This document shows positions 7,868-16,093 of a stretch of DNA of 33,226 nucleotides, piece by piece (position 1 is the first letter of the stretch; each line of letters starts with the position of its first letter). The stretch covers positions 1-33,226 of the forward strand of contig CALXTM010000016.1 of the NCBI GenBank assembly GCA_944391415.1, given 5' to 3'. The stretch is from an uncultured Alphaproteobacteria bacterium (GTDB lineage: Bacteria; Pseudomonadota; Alphaproteobacteria; RF32; CAG-239). A program made the translations under genes and the position numbers. A model generated the notes under the pieces. That model searched no databases, was not told the DNA's origin, and was given only the letters and a program-made list of their open reading frames with translations.

Positions 7868-9943
7868 TTATTTTGCTTCCAATACTACAACACTCCAGGC
7901 CGGCACAGTTATCTGTTTGGTTTTTTGCAGGTTGCCAGCATCTTTTAACTGCCCTGAGGAATCTAATAACAACTCATAGGAATACTTACCTTTGATGTCA
8001 GGAAATTTCCAATCAACACTATGATAGTTTGCATTCAATATTATCATAACAAAGCTTTTGCCGTCTTTGATCAAATATGAAATTGCACGACGCTCGCCAT
8101 CATGCCAGTCAGAGGCTGTAAACTCACAACCTTGCTCGGTATACCAGGCCAAATCCTTATGACCTTGATTATTAACCGTGCGACCGGTAAAAAAGCTATG
8201 GCGGTCGTATATTTTGAGCCTCTTGCGCAATCTTATTAGTTTGCGCACAAAAGAAATCAGTTGTTTTTGCGATGACTGGATACCCTCCCAAGTAATCCAG
8301 GTAATCGCATTGTCTTGACAATAAGGATTGTTATTGCCCATCTGCGTTCGGGCAAACTCATCACCAAAAACAATCATCGGTGTGCCAAATGACAAAAGCA
8401 ATGTCGCAAGCATTGCTTTGGTGCGATATAAACGATTATTTTCAACAACGATATTGTTGCTTTCGCCTTCGACACCGGAATTCCAACTCCAATTGGCATT
8501 GGTTCCATCGCGATTATCCTCGCCGTTGGCTGAATTATGTTTGTTGTTGTAACTGACTAAATCCCGCAATGTAAAGCCGTCATGTGCCGTAATGAAATTG
8601 ATGCTCGATGATATACTGCGATTATTATGATTAAAAATTTCACTTGAGCCGGTCAACCTCGAGGCCAACTCTGCAATTTGATAGGCGTCGCCTTTCCAAA
8701 ACCGTCTTATATTGTCGCGATATTTGTCATTCCACTCTGACCAGCCAGGTAAAAAAGCTCCCAGTTGATAGCCGCCAGGTCCTATGTCCCATGGCTCGGC
8801 AATCAATTTTACCTTTTGCAAAATATCGTCTTGCGCAATGGCGTACAAGAAACCGCTGGTCTGCTTAAAATCACCATTAAAACGACACAGCGCACTTGCA
8901 AGATCAAAGCGGAAACCATCAACGTGCATTTCTTTGACCCAATAACGAAGCGAATCCATCACCAATCGCAAAACAGCCGGATTTTGTATATTAAAACTTG
9001 CTCCGCAGCCGGTTGTGTCTTGGTAGTAACGCTTATTATCGGGACTTAATACATAATATGAAAGATTATCAATTCCGCGATAACAAAGTGTTGGCCCAAG
9101 ATGATTGCCCTCACCCGTGTGATTATAGACTACGTCCAAAATAACTTCTATACCTTTGGCATGAAGCTTTTTAACCATATCTTTAATCTCGTTGATATCG
9201 CCGCCTGACAAATATGATTGCTCAGGAGCAAAGTAGCTGAAACTTTCATAGCCCCAATAATTATCTATAACATATCCTCTCTTATGACGTTTACCAAAAA
9301 ACGCATGAATTGGCAAAAATTCAACCGCCGTGATACCTAAATGTTTGAGATAATTGATTGTCGAATCGTCGGCAAAACCGGCAAAAGTTCCTCGAGTACA
9401 GTCGTCCAAAAACGGATTTAGTTTGGTGGAACCGCGCAGATGAGCCTCGTAGATAATACTAGATGACATGGGGTAGTTGAGTGCTACGTCACCACTCCAA
9501 TCATAGGTATCATCTACCACAACCGATTTTGGCACATAAGGAGCCGAATCCAGTTCGGAAAATGATAAATCTTTATCCGGACTGTCTACATCATAACCAA
9601 AAATTGCTTTGTTCCAAATCAGCGTGCCGACCAACTTTTTGCCATAGGGATCTATCAACAATTTATTGGGATTAAATCTATATCCCGATGCCGGATCATA
9701 GCGCCCATAAACTCGATAGCCATATACAAGGCCAGGTAAAGCACCCTCAAGATATACATGCCAAATATTATTTTCACTTGCAGAAATGACATAACGCGCC
9801 AATTCTTCAGAGCCGCTTTCGTCAAAAATACATAGTTCGACCTTAGACGCGTGCGCCGAAAATAAGGCAAAATTTACACCCTTGCCATCATAATGCGCAC
9901 CCAGAGGAAACGGTCGGCCACAACGTGATTTGAAACGATGCAT
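7868..9943 (-). CDS. glgX: Glycogen debranching enzyme GlgX (isoamylase type, GH13)
   Basis: The 691-residue enzyme hydrolyses alpha-1,6 branch points of glycogen or limit dextrin. It has an N-terminal CBM48-like sandwich (about 1-120), then the GH13 barrel and a C-terminal domain. The four conserved regions are visible: DVVYNHTGEGN (about 270-280), DGFRFDLAS with nucleophile D347, IAEPWD with acid/base E383, and ITAHDGFTLRD with H454-D455. The ATG has AAGGAG upstream and lies nine bases after the glgB stop. Together with glgB and malQ it forms a glycogen remodelling and breakdown unit. Glycogen phosphorylase, which normally prepares its substrate, is not in the window. Confidence 0.95.
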   Translation of the reverse strand: MHRFKSRCGRPFPLGAHYDGKGVNFALFSAHASKVELCIFDESGSEELARYVISASENNIWHVYLEGALPGLVYGYRVYGRYDPASGYRFNPNKLLIDPYGKKLVGTLIWNKAIFGYDVDSPDKDLSFSELDSAPYVPKSVVVDDTYDWSGDVALNYPMSSSIIYEAHLRGSTKLNPFLDDCTRGTFAGFADDSTINYLKHLGITAVEFLPIHAFFGKRHKRGYVIDNYWGYESFSYFAPEQSYLSGGDINEIKDMVKKLHAKGIEVILDVVYNHTGEGNHLGPTLCYRGIDNLSYYVLSPDNKRYYQDTTGCGASFNIQNPAVLRLVMDSLRYWVKEMHVDGFRFDLASALCRFNGDFKQTSGFLYAIAQDDILQKVKLIAEPWDIGPGGYQLGAFLPGWSEWNDKYRDNIRRFWKGDAYQIAELASRLTGSSEIFNHNNRSISSSINFITAHDGFTLRDLVSYNNKHNSANGEDNRDGTNANWSWNSGVEGESNNIVVENNRLYRTKAMLATLLLSFGTPMIVFGDEFARTQMGNNNPYCQDNAITWITWEGIQSSQKQLISFVRKLIRLRKRLKIYDRHSFFTGRTVNNQGHKDLAWYTEQGCEFTASDWHDGERRAISYLIKDGKSFVMIILNANYHSVDWKFPDIKGKYSYELLLDSSGQLKDAGNLQKTKQITVPAWSVVVLEAK

Positions 9944-9952
9944 ATACTCTCC

Positions 9953-12145
9953 TTAATGAAGCGGTTTTATAACAATGGTTGCCAGCGGCGGCAATGTTAA
10001 CGTAATTGAATAAGGTTTATAATTGCATTCTGTGTTTTCTGCTTGCATAAAACCTTCGTTCTTTACGCCACTGCCCCAATAGTTTACATCATCACTGTTA
10101 AAAATTTCTTGATATTGACAATCTTCCGGAACACCTATGCGATAACCTTTTCTTACAACCGGGGTAAAATTACATACGACAATAAGATAATCGCCGGGGT
10201 TATATCCTTTGCGAATATAAGATATTACACTGTCATCGGCATTGGAGTGATCAATCCACTCAAAACCACGATAATCAAAATCTTGTTGATATAACGGAGC
10301 ATTTCCTTTGTACATCAAATTCAAATCACGAACACAATTTTGCATTCCTTTGTACATCGGATAGTCAAGCAAAAACCATCTTAATCCCTCATCAGAATTC
10401 CACTCATAATCTTGACCAAATTCGCATCCCATAAACAATAACTTTTTGCCTGGATGAGTATACATAAATCCATAATACGCTCTTAGGTTGGCAAATTTCT
10501 GCCATTCATCGCCTGGCATTTTGGATAACATCGAACCTTTGCCGTGTACTACTTCGTCATGCGAAATCGGCAAAACAAAATTTTCGTTGAACGCATATAA
10601 CAAACCAAATGTCAACATGCCATGATGATATTTGCGATGAATCGGCTCATGCGAAATATAGCGCAATGTATCATTCATCCAACCCATATTCCATTTATAG
10701 CCAAAGCCCAATCCACCCATTGATGTCGGACGAGAAACCATCGGCCAGGCAGTTGATTCTTCGGCAATGGTTATGGCTCCGTCTACTTGCGAGTAAGCAA
10801 GCTCATTCATGCGGCGCAAAAATGCAATGGCTTCGATATTTTCGTTGCCGCCATATTGGTTGGGAATCCACTCACCGTTCTTGCGCGAATAGTCTAAGTA
10901 TAGCATTGATGCAACAGCGTCAACACGCAAACCGTCAATATGATATTCCTTGAGCCAATATAGCGCACTGGCGCACAAGAAATTCGATACCTCGGCACGG
11001 CCATAATTATAAATTTTGGTTCCCCAGTCGGTATGCTCTCCTTTGCGAGGATCGGCATGCTCATAAAGGTGTGTACCGTCGAACTCGTTGAGACCATGTG
11101 CATCCTTGGGAAAATGCGCCGGAACCCAATCCATGATTACGCCTATGCCGGCTTGATGAAACTTATCAATCAAATAACGAAAATCATCAGGTGTGCCGAA
11201 CCGAGATGTCGGAGCAAACATTCCCACAACCTGATATCCCCAAGAACTGTCAAGCGGATGCTCTGCAACCGGCAAAAACTCGACATGAGTAAAGCCCATG
11301 TTGCAGACATAAGGAATAAGATAATCTGCCAGCTCTCGATAGGTCAAATATTCATTGTTCTCTTTGCGACGCCATGACCCCAAATGCACCTCGTAAATCG
11401 ACATCGGCTTATCGAAAGAATTGTGCTCCGAACGATAGTTCATCCACTCTGCATCATTCCACAAATAATGATTTAAATCATAGACAACCGATGCCGTATG
11501 CGGGCGCTTTTCCGCATAAAAACCAACAGGGTCTGATTTTAGCAAAATATCGTTGCTTTGCGTTTTAATTTCATATTTATAAAGCTCTCCTTCACCAATG
11601 CCGGGAATAAAAATATCCCAAACTCCGCACGAGGGATGCTTGCGCATAACATTTACTCTTCCATCCCAGTTATTAAAGTTGCCAACCACACTGACACGTT
11701 TGGCATTGGGCGCCCAAACCGCAAAACTTACACCTTTAACACCCTCCATTTCACGGATATGAGCCCCCAATTTTTTATACATTTCAAGATGATTGCCTTC
11801 GGCTAAAAGGTAGACATCCATATCACCCAATGTAGGTAAAAAGCGATACGGATCTTCTTCTATATAAGTGTAATCTTGGTCGTTGGTAATACGAAATTTA
11901 TAATCAAAATTATCGGTTTGTCCGAGATCAATTTGGTAAAAACCACGCTCATCCAATTTACTCATCATGCCACGAGAATTACCATCTCGATCAAGCACCT
12001 CTATTGCCTTTGAATGAGGCTGATATGCACGAATAAAAACCTCTTTTGAACCTTTGTTTTTGTGAATACCTAAAACCGCAAAAACATTGCTGTAATCACC
12101 GTCGATAACAGCTTCCATTTCTTCTTTTGATAATAAATTCTGCAT
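9953..12145 (-). CDS. glgB: 1,4-alpha-glucan branching enzyme, GH13
   Basis: The protein is about 730 residues, the size of bacterial GlgB, and introduces alpha-1,6 branches into glycogen. It shows an N1 domain, a CBM48 domain (about 140-230, with VSFAVWAPNAKRVSVVGNFN), then the barrel. Catalytic regions are DWVPAHFPKD, DGLRVDAVASM (nucleophile near D409), ITIAEESTAWP (acid/base near E462) and LPISHDEVVHGKGSM. The frame extends 14 codons upstream, but the ATG at 12145 is preferred because AAGGAA lies seven bases before it. This is the first gene of the glgB-glgX-malQ-HAD operon. Synthesis genes glgA and glgC are not visible nearby. Confidence 0.95.
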   Translation of the reverse strand: MQNLLSKEEMEAVIDGDYSNVFAVLGIHKNKGSKEVFIRAYQPHSKAIEVLDRDGNSRGMMSKLDERGFYQIDLGQTDNFDYKFRITNDQDYTYIEEDPYRFLPTLGDMDVYLLAEGNHLEMYKKLGAHIREMEGVKGVSFAVWAPNAKRVSVVGNFNNWDGRVNVMRKHPSCGVWDIFIPGIGEGELYKYEIKTQSNDILLKSDPVGFYAEKRPHTASVVYDLNHYLWNDAEWMNYRSEHNSFDKPMSIYEVHLGSWRRKENNEYLTYRELADYLIPYVCNMGFTHVEFLPVAEHPLDSSWGYQVVGMFAPTSRFGTPDDFRYLIDKFHQAGIGVIMDWVPAHFPKDAHGLNEFDGTHLYEHADPRKGEHTDWGTKIYNYGRAEVSNFLCASALYWLKEYHIDGLRVDAVASMLYLDYSRKNGEWIPNQYGGNENIEAIAFLRRMNELAYSQVDGAITIAEESTAWPMVSRPTSMGGLGFGYKWNMGWMNDTLRYISHEPIHRKYHHGMLTFGLLYAFNENFVLPISHDEVVHGKGSMLSKMPGDEWQKFANLRAYYGFMYTHPGKKLLFMGCEFGQDYEWNSDEGLRWFLLDYPMYKGMQNCVRDLNLMYKGNAPLYQQDFDYRGFEWIDHSNADDSVISYIRKGYNPGDYLIVVCNFTPVVRKGYRIGVPEDCQYQEIFNSDDVNYWGSGVKNEGFMQAENTECNYKPYSITLTLPPLATIVIKPLH

Positions 12146-12213
12146 GAATATTTCCTTAAATTTAACAACATAATTACCAAGGCTCAAGATGTGCCAGAAA
12201 CCTTTATAGAGTA

Positions 12214-12242
12214 TCTATAATTTCTAATCTATTTAAATGCAA
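12214..12242 (-). promoter_or_regulatory. Putative promoter of the glgB operon
   Basis: On the minus strand TTGCAT (12237-12242) is followed after 17 bases by TATAGA (12214-12219). This leaves a leader of about 60 bases to the glgB ATG at 12145. The region is A+T-rich, so other boxes are possible. Confidence 0.45.
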
Positions 12243-12324
12243 GTCTTAATTAAAAATTCCAACTCAATTTTTATAATTTTATAATCTTGCTTTAGGATTT
12301 TTTTGCAATATGTCGGATTAAGTA

Positions 12325-12354
12325 TTGACGGATAAATTTTTGTATGTATATTAA
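12325..12354 (+). promoter_or_regulatory. Putative promoter of the DUF2934 gene
   Basis: TTGACG at 12325-12330 is followed by TATATT (12347-12352, 16-base spacer) or TATTAA (12349-12354, 18-base spacer). Transcription would start near 12360, which excludes the in-frame ATG at 12358 and supports the start at 12391. Confidence 0.55.
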
Positions 12355-12390
12355 ATAATGTTTATTAAATTTTATTTGGAGTTAGTGATT

Positions 12391-12612
12391 ATGGTAAACA
12401 ATGAACAAGCTATCAGAGAGGCTGCTTATTATATCTGGCAAAACGCCGGTTGTCCTTCTGGTCAGGATGAATATTTCTGGTCAATGGCTGTAGAACAGCT
12501 CTCGAAAAATTGCAACAAATCTTCTTGCGCTAAAAAGTCTTCTTCATCTAAGACTTCTTCTTGCGCAAAGAAATCTTGCGCTAAAAAATCTTCTGCCAAA
12601 AAATCTAAATAA
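12391..12612 (+). CDS. DUF2934 small protein with Cys/Lys/Ser-rich tail
   Basis: The product is 73 residues long. Residues 6-37 (IREAAYYIWQNAGCPSGQDE onward to EQL) match the DUF2934 pattern of a short helical domain that begins IRxxAYxxWxxAG and ends in a Trp-containing helix. The remaining half is a low-complexity tail built from SCAKKS-like units, with four Cys, many Lys and Ser, and no acidic residues. GGAG lies nine bases before the chosen ATG; an upstream in-frame ATG at 12358 is rejected on promoter position. It has its own promoter and terminator and is divergent from glgB. The function of DUF2934 is unknown. The basic tail could bind nucleic acid or another polyanion, and the cysteines could bind metal, but that is inference. 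Confidence 0.85.
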   Translation: MVNNEQAIREAAYYIWQNAGCPSGQDEYFWSMAVEQLSKNCNKSSCAKKSSSSKTSSCAKKSCAKKSSAKKSK

Positions 12613-12631
12613 TTTGGGATTTTAAGAAGTG

Positions 12632-12664
12632 AAAATCTCCGCTTTTTAGCGGAGATTTTTTTTA
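12632..12664. terminator. Rho-independent terminator between convergent genes
   Basis: AAAATCTCCGC (12632-12642) pairs with GCGGAGATTTT (12649-12659) over a 6-base loop, followed by a T run. It serves the DUF2934 gene. The T run overlaps the stop codon of the converging methyltransferase gene, and the A run on the other side allows it to act in both directions. Confidence 0.9.
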
Positions 12665-13801
12665 AGACTTAATCGCTGCAACAATATAACCGATGACGTC
12701 TTTATCACCTTCTTTGCGAAGAGTTTTGGGATTGGATAATAACAACTTCAGACCATGTTTTGACAACATATTCTGCACATAGTGAAACGAATGTACAAAA
12801 CGTGATGACGGTGTTAAAAAAAACTCTTTAGCATTAAATTCATTTTTGGAAAAACTAAAGGCAAAAACTCCTTTATCATCAAGAACTTTTTCTATTCCGG
12901 CAAACAACGAATCAAGAGTGCCGAAATATGTCAAAACATCTGCTGCAACTACAATATCAAACTTACGTTTTTCGTGTAATAAATAATGTTCTATGTCATC
13001 TTTTATCAATTCCTTATATATTTTTTTGCTGGCGGCAACTGACAACATTGCAGATGAAATATCTACACCTACAATCTCGCAAGATGAGAACTTTTTTGCC
13101 AAATATTTGCCACACAAACCACTGCCGCAACCAAGATCCAAAACTTTTAAATCTGATAATCTTTTATGTGATGAGCAATACTCAAACAATATATTGGCTA
13201 TATCTTGTGGTGACTGATAGTTGAGATCGTTTAAGACTGTTTCAAAATCGGGGGCAAAAACATCAAATAAACTTTCAACATAATCTTGGTTTGAACGAGT
13301 AAAATTCTTATCATAAAAAAATGATCGGTAACATTGTTGTGCGATACCACTTTGCGGATATTTGCGATACCATTTTGTTAGCACCTGCTTGATAAAATCC
13401 AAGCCTTTTTCATCACTTACCTCGTAAATAGTATAGGCCAAATTGAGTTGATGTGCTTGGGCGCCGCCGCTCAAATCAACAGCTTGCCACGCCTCATTGA
13501 GAGCCTTGTCATAATGGCCGTTTTTTTGATAGGCCTGTGATAAATAATTATGCCACCAAGCATTGTTATAATCATCACCTAATACACTTAAAAAATATGG
13601 AATCGACGTGCTTAAATTGCCTTTTTCAAAATAGGCCGTTGCCAGATTGGCGCGCGCTGCAAAATGATGAGAATCCAATAACAAAATAATTTTATATATC
13701 AGGATTGCTAAAAAAAAGTTTTTATGCTTATAAAAACAATTGCCAATCTTTAATAAAAAAGCTACCGGGCAACCTAAAAATTTCTGAAACATCGTCGACA
13801 T
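12662..13801 (-). CDS. TPR-repeat class I SAM-dependent methyltransferase
   Basis: This is a 379-residue cytosolic protein. Residues about 25-130 form helical repeats of the tetratricopeptide kind (for example AWWHNYLSQAYQKNGHYDKA). The C-terminal half is a Rossmann-fold methyltransferase with motif I VLDLGCGSGLCGKYLA (220-235), the acidic residue of motif II in EIVGVDISS, and FDIVVAADVLTYFG as motif IV. This layout matches the 'predicted methyltransferase with TPR repeats' group. The substrate is unknown. It begins 15 bases after the CorC-type gene, so the two are probably co-transcribed. There is no strong ribosome-binding site before the first ATG, and an in-frame ATG three codons later is an alternative. 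Confidence 0.85.
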   Translation of the reverse strand: MSTMFQKFLGCPVAFLLKIGNCFYKHKNFFLAILIYKIILLLDSHHFAARANLATAYFEKGNLSTSIPYFLSVLGDDYNNAWWHNYLSQAYQKNGHYDKALNEAWQAVDLSGGAQAHQLNLAYTIYEVSDEKGLDFIKQVLTKWYRKYPQSGIAQQCYRSFFYDKNFTRSNQDYVESLFDVFAPDFETVLNDLNYQSPQDIANILFEYCSSHKRLSDLKVLDLGCGSGLCGKYLAKKFSSCEIVGVDISSAMLSVAASKKIYKELIKDDIEHYLLHEKRKFDIVVAADVLTYFGTLDSLFAGIEKVLDDKGVFAFSFSKNEFNAKEFFLTPSSRFVHSFHYVQNMLSKHGLKLLLSNPKTLRKEGDKDVIGYIVAAIKS

Positions 13802-13816
13802 AAATTATCATATCCA

Positions 13817-15133
13817 TCAGTGCAAAATATGTTTTACAATTGCTTCATCTATACGCCGCTCTTTAATTTGCGGTATAAATATCTGCCAATCACGATATTG
13901 CAAAACGACATCTTTTTTATTCCGCGGAATATTGGACATCAGCGAAAACAAAAAACCCGAAAATGTGGTGTAAGAACCTTGCGGAAATTTCATTTTCAAT
14001 TTATTACCAACCTCTTTAATCGGGGTATTGCCTTTTATTTTCCACTCAGCATTATTAATCTGAACAATTAAAGGCTCTTGTGCCATATTCGTTACATCAT
14101 CGCCTAAATCGCCCACAATTTCTTCCAATAAATCTTTTATAGTAATAATGCCTGAAATACTGCCATACTCATCCACCACAACCGAAAAATGTTTGCGTTG
14201 TTTTTGCATCTGCAAAAATAGCTCATCAATATGTAATGTATCTATGGTTACAAAAGCCGGTTTTACTGCTTTTTGGATAATATCTGATTTTGCCGCATCT
14301 TTGAAGTTGAAATAGTCTTTAATACTTATTGTGCCGATGACATTGTCTTTGTGTTTGTCATATATGGGATATACAGAATATCTGCTTCTTGACATTATTT
14401 TTTCCCATTTATCTTTGGTGTCGGCAAGGTTTAGGAATACCGTATCTCGACGATGCACCATTACATCTCTTACTCTTTTATCATCAAACTCAAATACTTT
14501 GTTGAGCAGCTCTTTTTCAATATCATCGATGTCGCCGTTTTCATTACAGGCATCAATCATAATTTTAATTTCATCCTTACTTACTTTGTCGTTTTCTTGA
14601 TTGGGATTAATGCCGATAAATTTTAGCACCATATTGGTTGAAAGGCTCAAAAACCAAACCAGCGGGGTTGATATTTTGGCGACGCCATAAACCAGCCAAG
14701 ACAATGACAAAGCAACCTTTTCGGGATTTTGCATAGCAATACGCTTGGGAACAATTTCACCAAAAATCAAAGTAAAATACGACAAGATTATTGTTATGCC
14801 AATGACAGCTAAAACATCTAGTTTTGATGGTGAAATACTAACACCAATATCAATCAGCCAATCAACAACTTTGTCTGAAAAATTGTCAGCAGCAAAAGCC
14901 GAGGCTAAAAAACCAGCCAAAGTGATGCCGACTTGAATGGTGGCCAAAAACTTAGCCGGTTGTTTGGTCAATGAAAGCAGATGATTAGCTCTTTTGTCGC
15001 CGGAGGCAGAAAGTTTTTTTAGTTTGTTGCCGTTAATTGAGATCACTGCAATCTCGGAGCAGGCAAAAATTGCATTGAGAAAAATTAAAACTACCTGGAA
15101 TAACAACATCTCTGATATACTAAATTCTGACAC
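13817..15133 (-). CDS. CNNM/CorC-HlyC family membrane protein with CBS pair
   Basis: The 438-residue protein starts with a DUF21/CNNM membrane domain (about 1-195, three to four spans). A tandem CBS pair follows (about 215-335, with VMVHRRDTVFLNL and VVVDEYGSISGIITIKDLLEE), then a C-terminal CorC/HlyC domain (about 350-435). Family members are annotated as hemolysin-like but are linked to magnesium/cobalt or sodium-coupled divalent cation transport, with CBS domains sensing adenine nucleotides. The start codon is GTG, with GGAG eight bases upstream. It is probably the first gene of an operon with the TPR-methyltransferase. Ion specificity is not visible. Confidence 0.9.
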   Translation of the reverse strand: MSEFSISEMLLFQVVLIFLNAIFACSEIAVISINGNKLKKLSASGDKRANHLLSLTKQPAKFLATIQVGITLAGFLASAFAADNFSDKVVDWLIDIGVSISPSKLDVLAVIGITIILSYFTLIFGEIVPKRIAMQNPEKVALSLSWLVYGVAKISTPLVWFLSLSTNMVLKFIGINPNQENDKVSKDEIKIMIDACNENGDIDDIEKELLNKVFEFDDKRVRDVMVHRRDTVFLNLADTKDKWEKIMSRSRYSVYPIYDKHKDNVIGTISIKDYFNFKDAAKSDIIQKAVKPAFVTIDTLHIDELFLQMQKQRKHFSVVVDEYGSISGIITIKDLLEEIVGDLGDDVTNMAQEPLIVQINNAEWKIKGNTPIKEVGNKLKMKFPQGSYTTFSGFLFSLMSNIPRNKKDVVLQYRDWQIFIPQIKERRIDEAIVKHILH

Positions 15134-15231
15134 TTTGATTTCTCCATAACAAACTATTATTTAAAGGCTAAAGCTAAAAGATTAAAATTAGCTAAAATTT
15201 TTAAAAAAGCTTGCATTTTTAATACGAACGG

Positions 15232-15259
15232 TTTAATTTGCGACCATAATTTGTATAAC
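15232..15259 (+). promoter_or_regulatory. Possible promoter giving a near-leaderless transcript
   Basis: TTTAAT (15232-15237) is followed after 16 bases by TATAAC (15254-15259). If used, transcription would start about seven bases before the ATG at 15273. The surrounding DNA is A+T-rich and TTGCAT further upstream offers an alternative, so this is tentative. Confidence 0.3.
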
Positions 15260-15272
15260 TTATTTAATAATT

Positions 15273-15515
15273 ATGGTTTATTTTGTTATTATAGGCATTG
15301 CAATTTTATTGCTTGCCGCTTGGCTCGTTTATACAATGATCAAGCAATCTTGGCATAAAGACCTGGCACAAAAAATAGCAAAAATGTCAGATGCCAAGAT
15401 AAATTCGCGCCACTGCTCCTTGTTCTATGAACTTGAAGAACAGTATTCTCCCAAAAAAGCATTGGAATATAACATGCTGATGGCAGAACACCGCAAGAGA
15501 ACATCAAAAAAATGA
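15273..15515 (+). CDS. Small single-span membrane protein, unrecognised
   Basis: The 80-residue product has one hydrophobic helix at residues 3-24 (FVIIGIAILLLAAWLVYTMI) and then a highly charged, probably cytosolic, helical part with many Lys and Glu that ends RKRTSKK. The N terminus is uncharged and the flank after the span is basic, which predicts N-out, C-in topology. I do not recognise the family. No Shine-Dalgarno sequence precedes the ATG. The gene is followed five bases later by its own terminator and lies just left of the repeat-flanked island. A real gene is supported by the clean membrane helix, charge pattern and terminator. Confidence 0.65.
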   Translation: MVYFVIIGIAILLLAAWLVYTMIKQSWHKDLAQKIAKMSDAKINSRHCSLFYELEEQYSPKKALEYNMLMAEHRKRTSKK

Positions 15516-15519
15516 TGCT

Positions 15520-15554
15520 ATAAAGCCAAAGTTTTTAACTTTGGCTTTATTTTA
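15520..15554 (+). terminator. Rho-independent terminator
   Basis: ATAAAGCCAAAG (15520-15531) pairs with CTTTGGCTTTAT (15539-15550) over a 7-base loop, followed by TTTAT. It directly follows the small membrane protein gene. Confidence 0.85.
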
Positions 15555-15606
15555 TCTCTCAACCGATTGTTTCTCCAATCAGACTCGTCCCTTAAAAATT
15601 AATCTT

Positions 15607-15675
15607 GCTGGTTCGTGCGCTCTTAATTACGGCCATAAAAAAACCACCCTCATAGGGTGGCTTTTTTTATGGTCG
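15607..15675 (+). repeat. Direct repeat, left copy (69 bp)
   Basis: It matches 20142-20210 at 67 of 69 positions; the differences are C/G at repeat position 14 and A/C at position 20. It begins GCTGGTTCGTGCG, which resembles part of a tRNA T-arm, and ends GGTCG. Identity stops at once on both sides. It contains a complete terminator hairpin. Confidence 0.9.
15633..15672. terminator. Terminator hairpin inside left repeat
   Basis: CCATAAAAAAA-CCACCCT pairs with AGGGTGG-C-TTTTTTTATGG around a CAT loop. Both flanks can supply a U run, so it is bidirectional. It isolates the island from the small membrane protein gene. Confidence 0.85.
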
Positions 15676-15922
15676 TGCACACCACCCCTAAATCAGGAAA
15701 AAGACACCATTTTTTTGACGGTTAAAAAATTATTCTATTTCAATTAGTTATACCACTTGGTCGCAGTTTCGCAACCATTGTGAACACCCACTATTTTGTC
15801 GCGAAACACACAAGTTAACATATTGATTTTTAATAAAAATACTTTGCCACATGTTTTTAGTTGATTTTTATATCTTTTTAAGCGTTATTGTCAACGTGTA
15901 ACACTAAAGAAAGGAATTTAAA
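15676..15922. other. Noncoding left end of the island
   Basis: There is no credible gene in this stretch. It is A+T-rich and contains TATACCA at 15749-15755 followed by an imperfect palindrome (GGTCGCAGTTTCGCAACC, 15759-15776), with GCGAAAC further right that inversely repeats GTTTCGC. A similar TATACCA plus CGCA arrangement occurs in inverse orientation at 20005-20028. AAAGGA at the right end is the ribosome-binding site of the ORF at 15923. Confidence 0.4.
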
Positions 15923-16090
15923 ATGACACAAGCTGAAAAACTGATTAAAATTATAATAAATGATTTACTGAAGTATTTAAGATTAAAAGAGCGGGGTTTA
16001 GTTGCAGAAAACCGTATTAAGCAACAAATTCCTCTTGAACGAAGAGAAAATATCAACCAATCAGAAGATAAATCCTCTAATGCTGCATAG
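15923..16090 (+). CDS. Small ORF in the island, unrecognised (55 aa)
   Basis: The ATG is preceded by AAAGGA at good spacing. The product is 55 residues: a hydrophobic-basic helix (MTQAEKLIKIIINDLLKYLR) followed by a charged, polar tail ending DKSSNAA. It has no cysteine and no recognisable DNA-binding motif. It converges on the HNH nuclease gene, with only three bases between the two stop codons and no terminator between them. Mutual transcriptional interference or antisense control is possible. Function unknown. It could be a spurious ORF, but the ribosome-binding site and clean fit between promoter-like DNA and the nuclease stop favour a gene. Confidence 0.5.
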   Translation: MTQAEKLIKIIINDLLKYLRLKERGLVAENRIKQQIPLERRENINQSEDKSSNAA

Positions 16091-16093
16091 ATA

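Noticed and set aside
12188..12324. Riboswitch or glycogen-responsive leader before glgB
   Set aside because: The region is simple A+T-rich DNA with no stable stem or conserved aptamer sequence visible.
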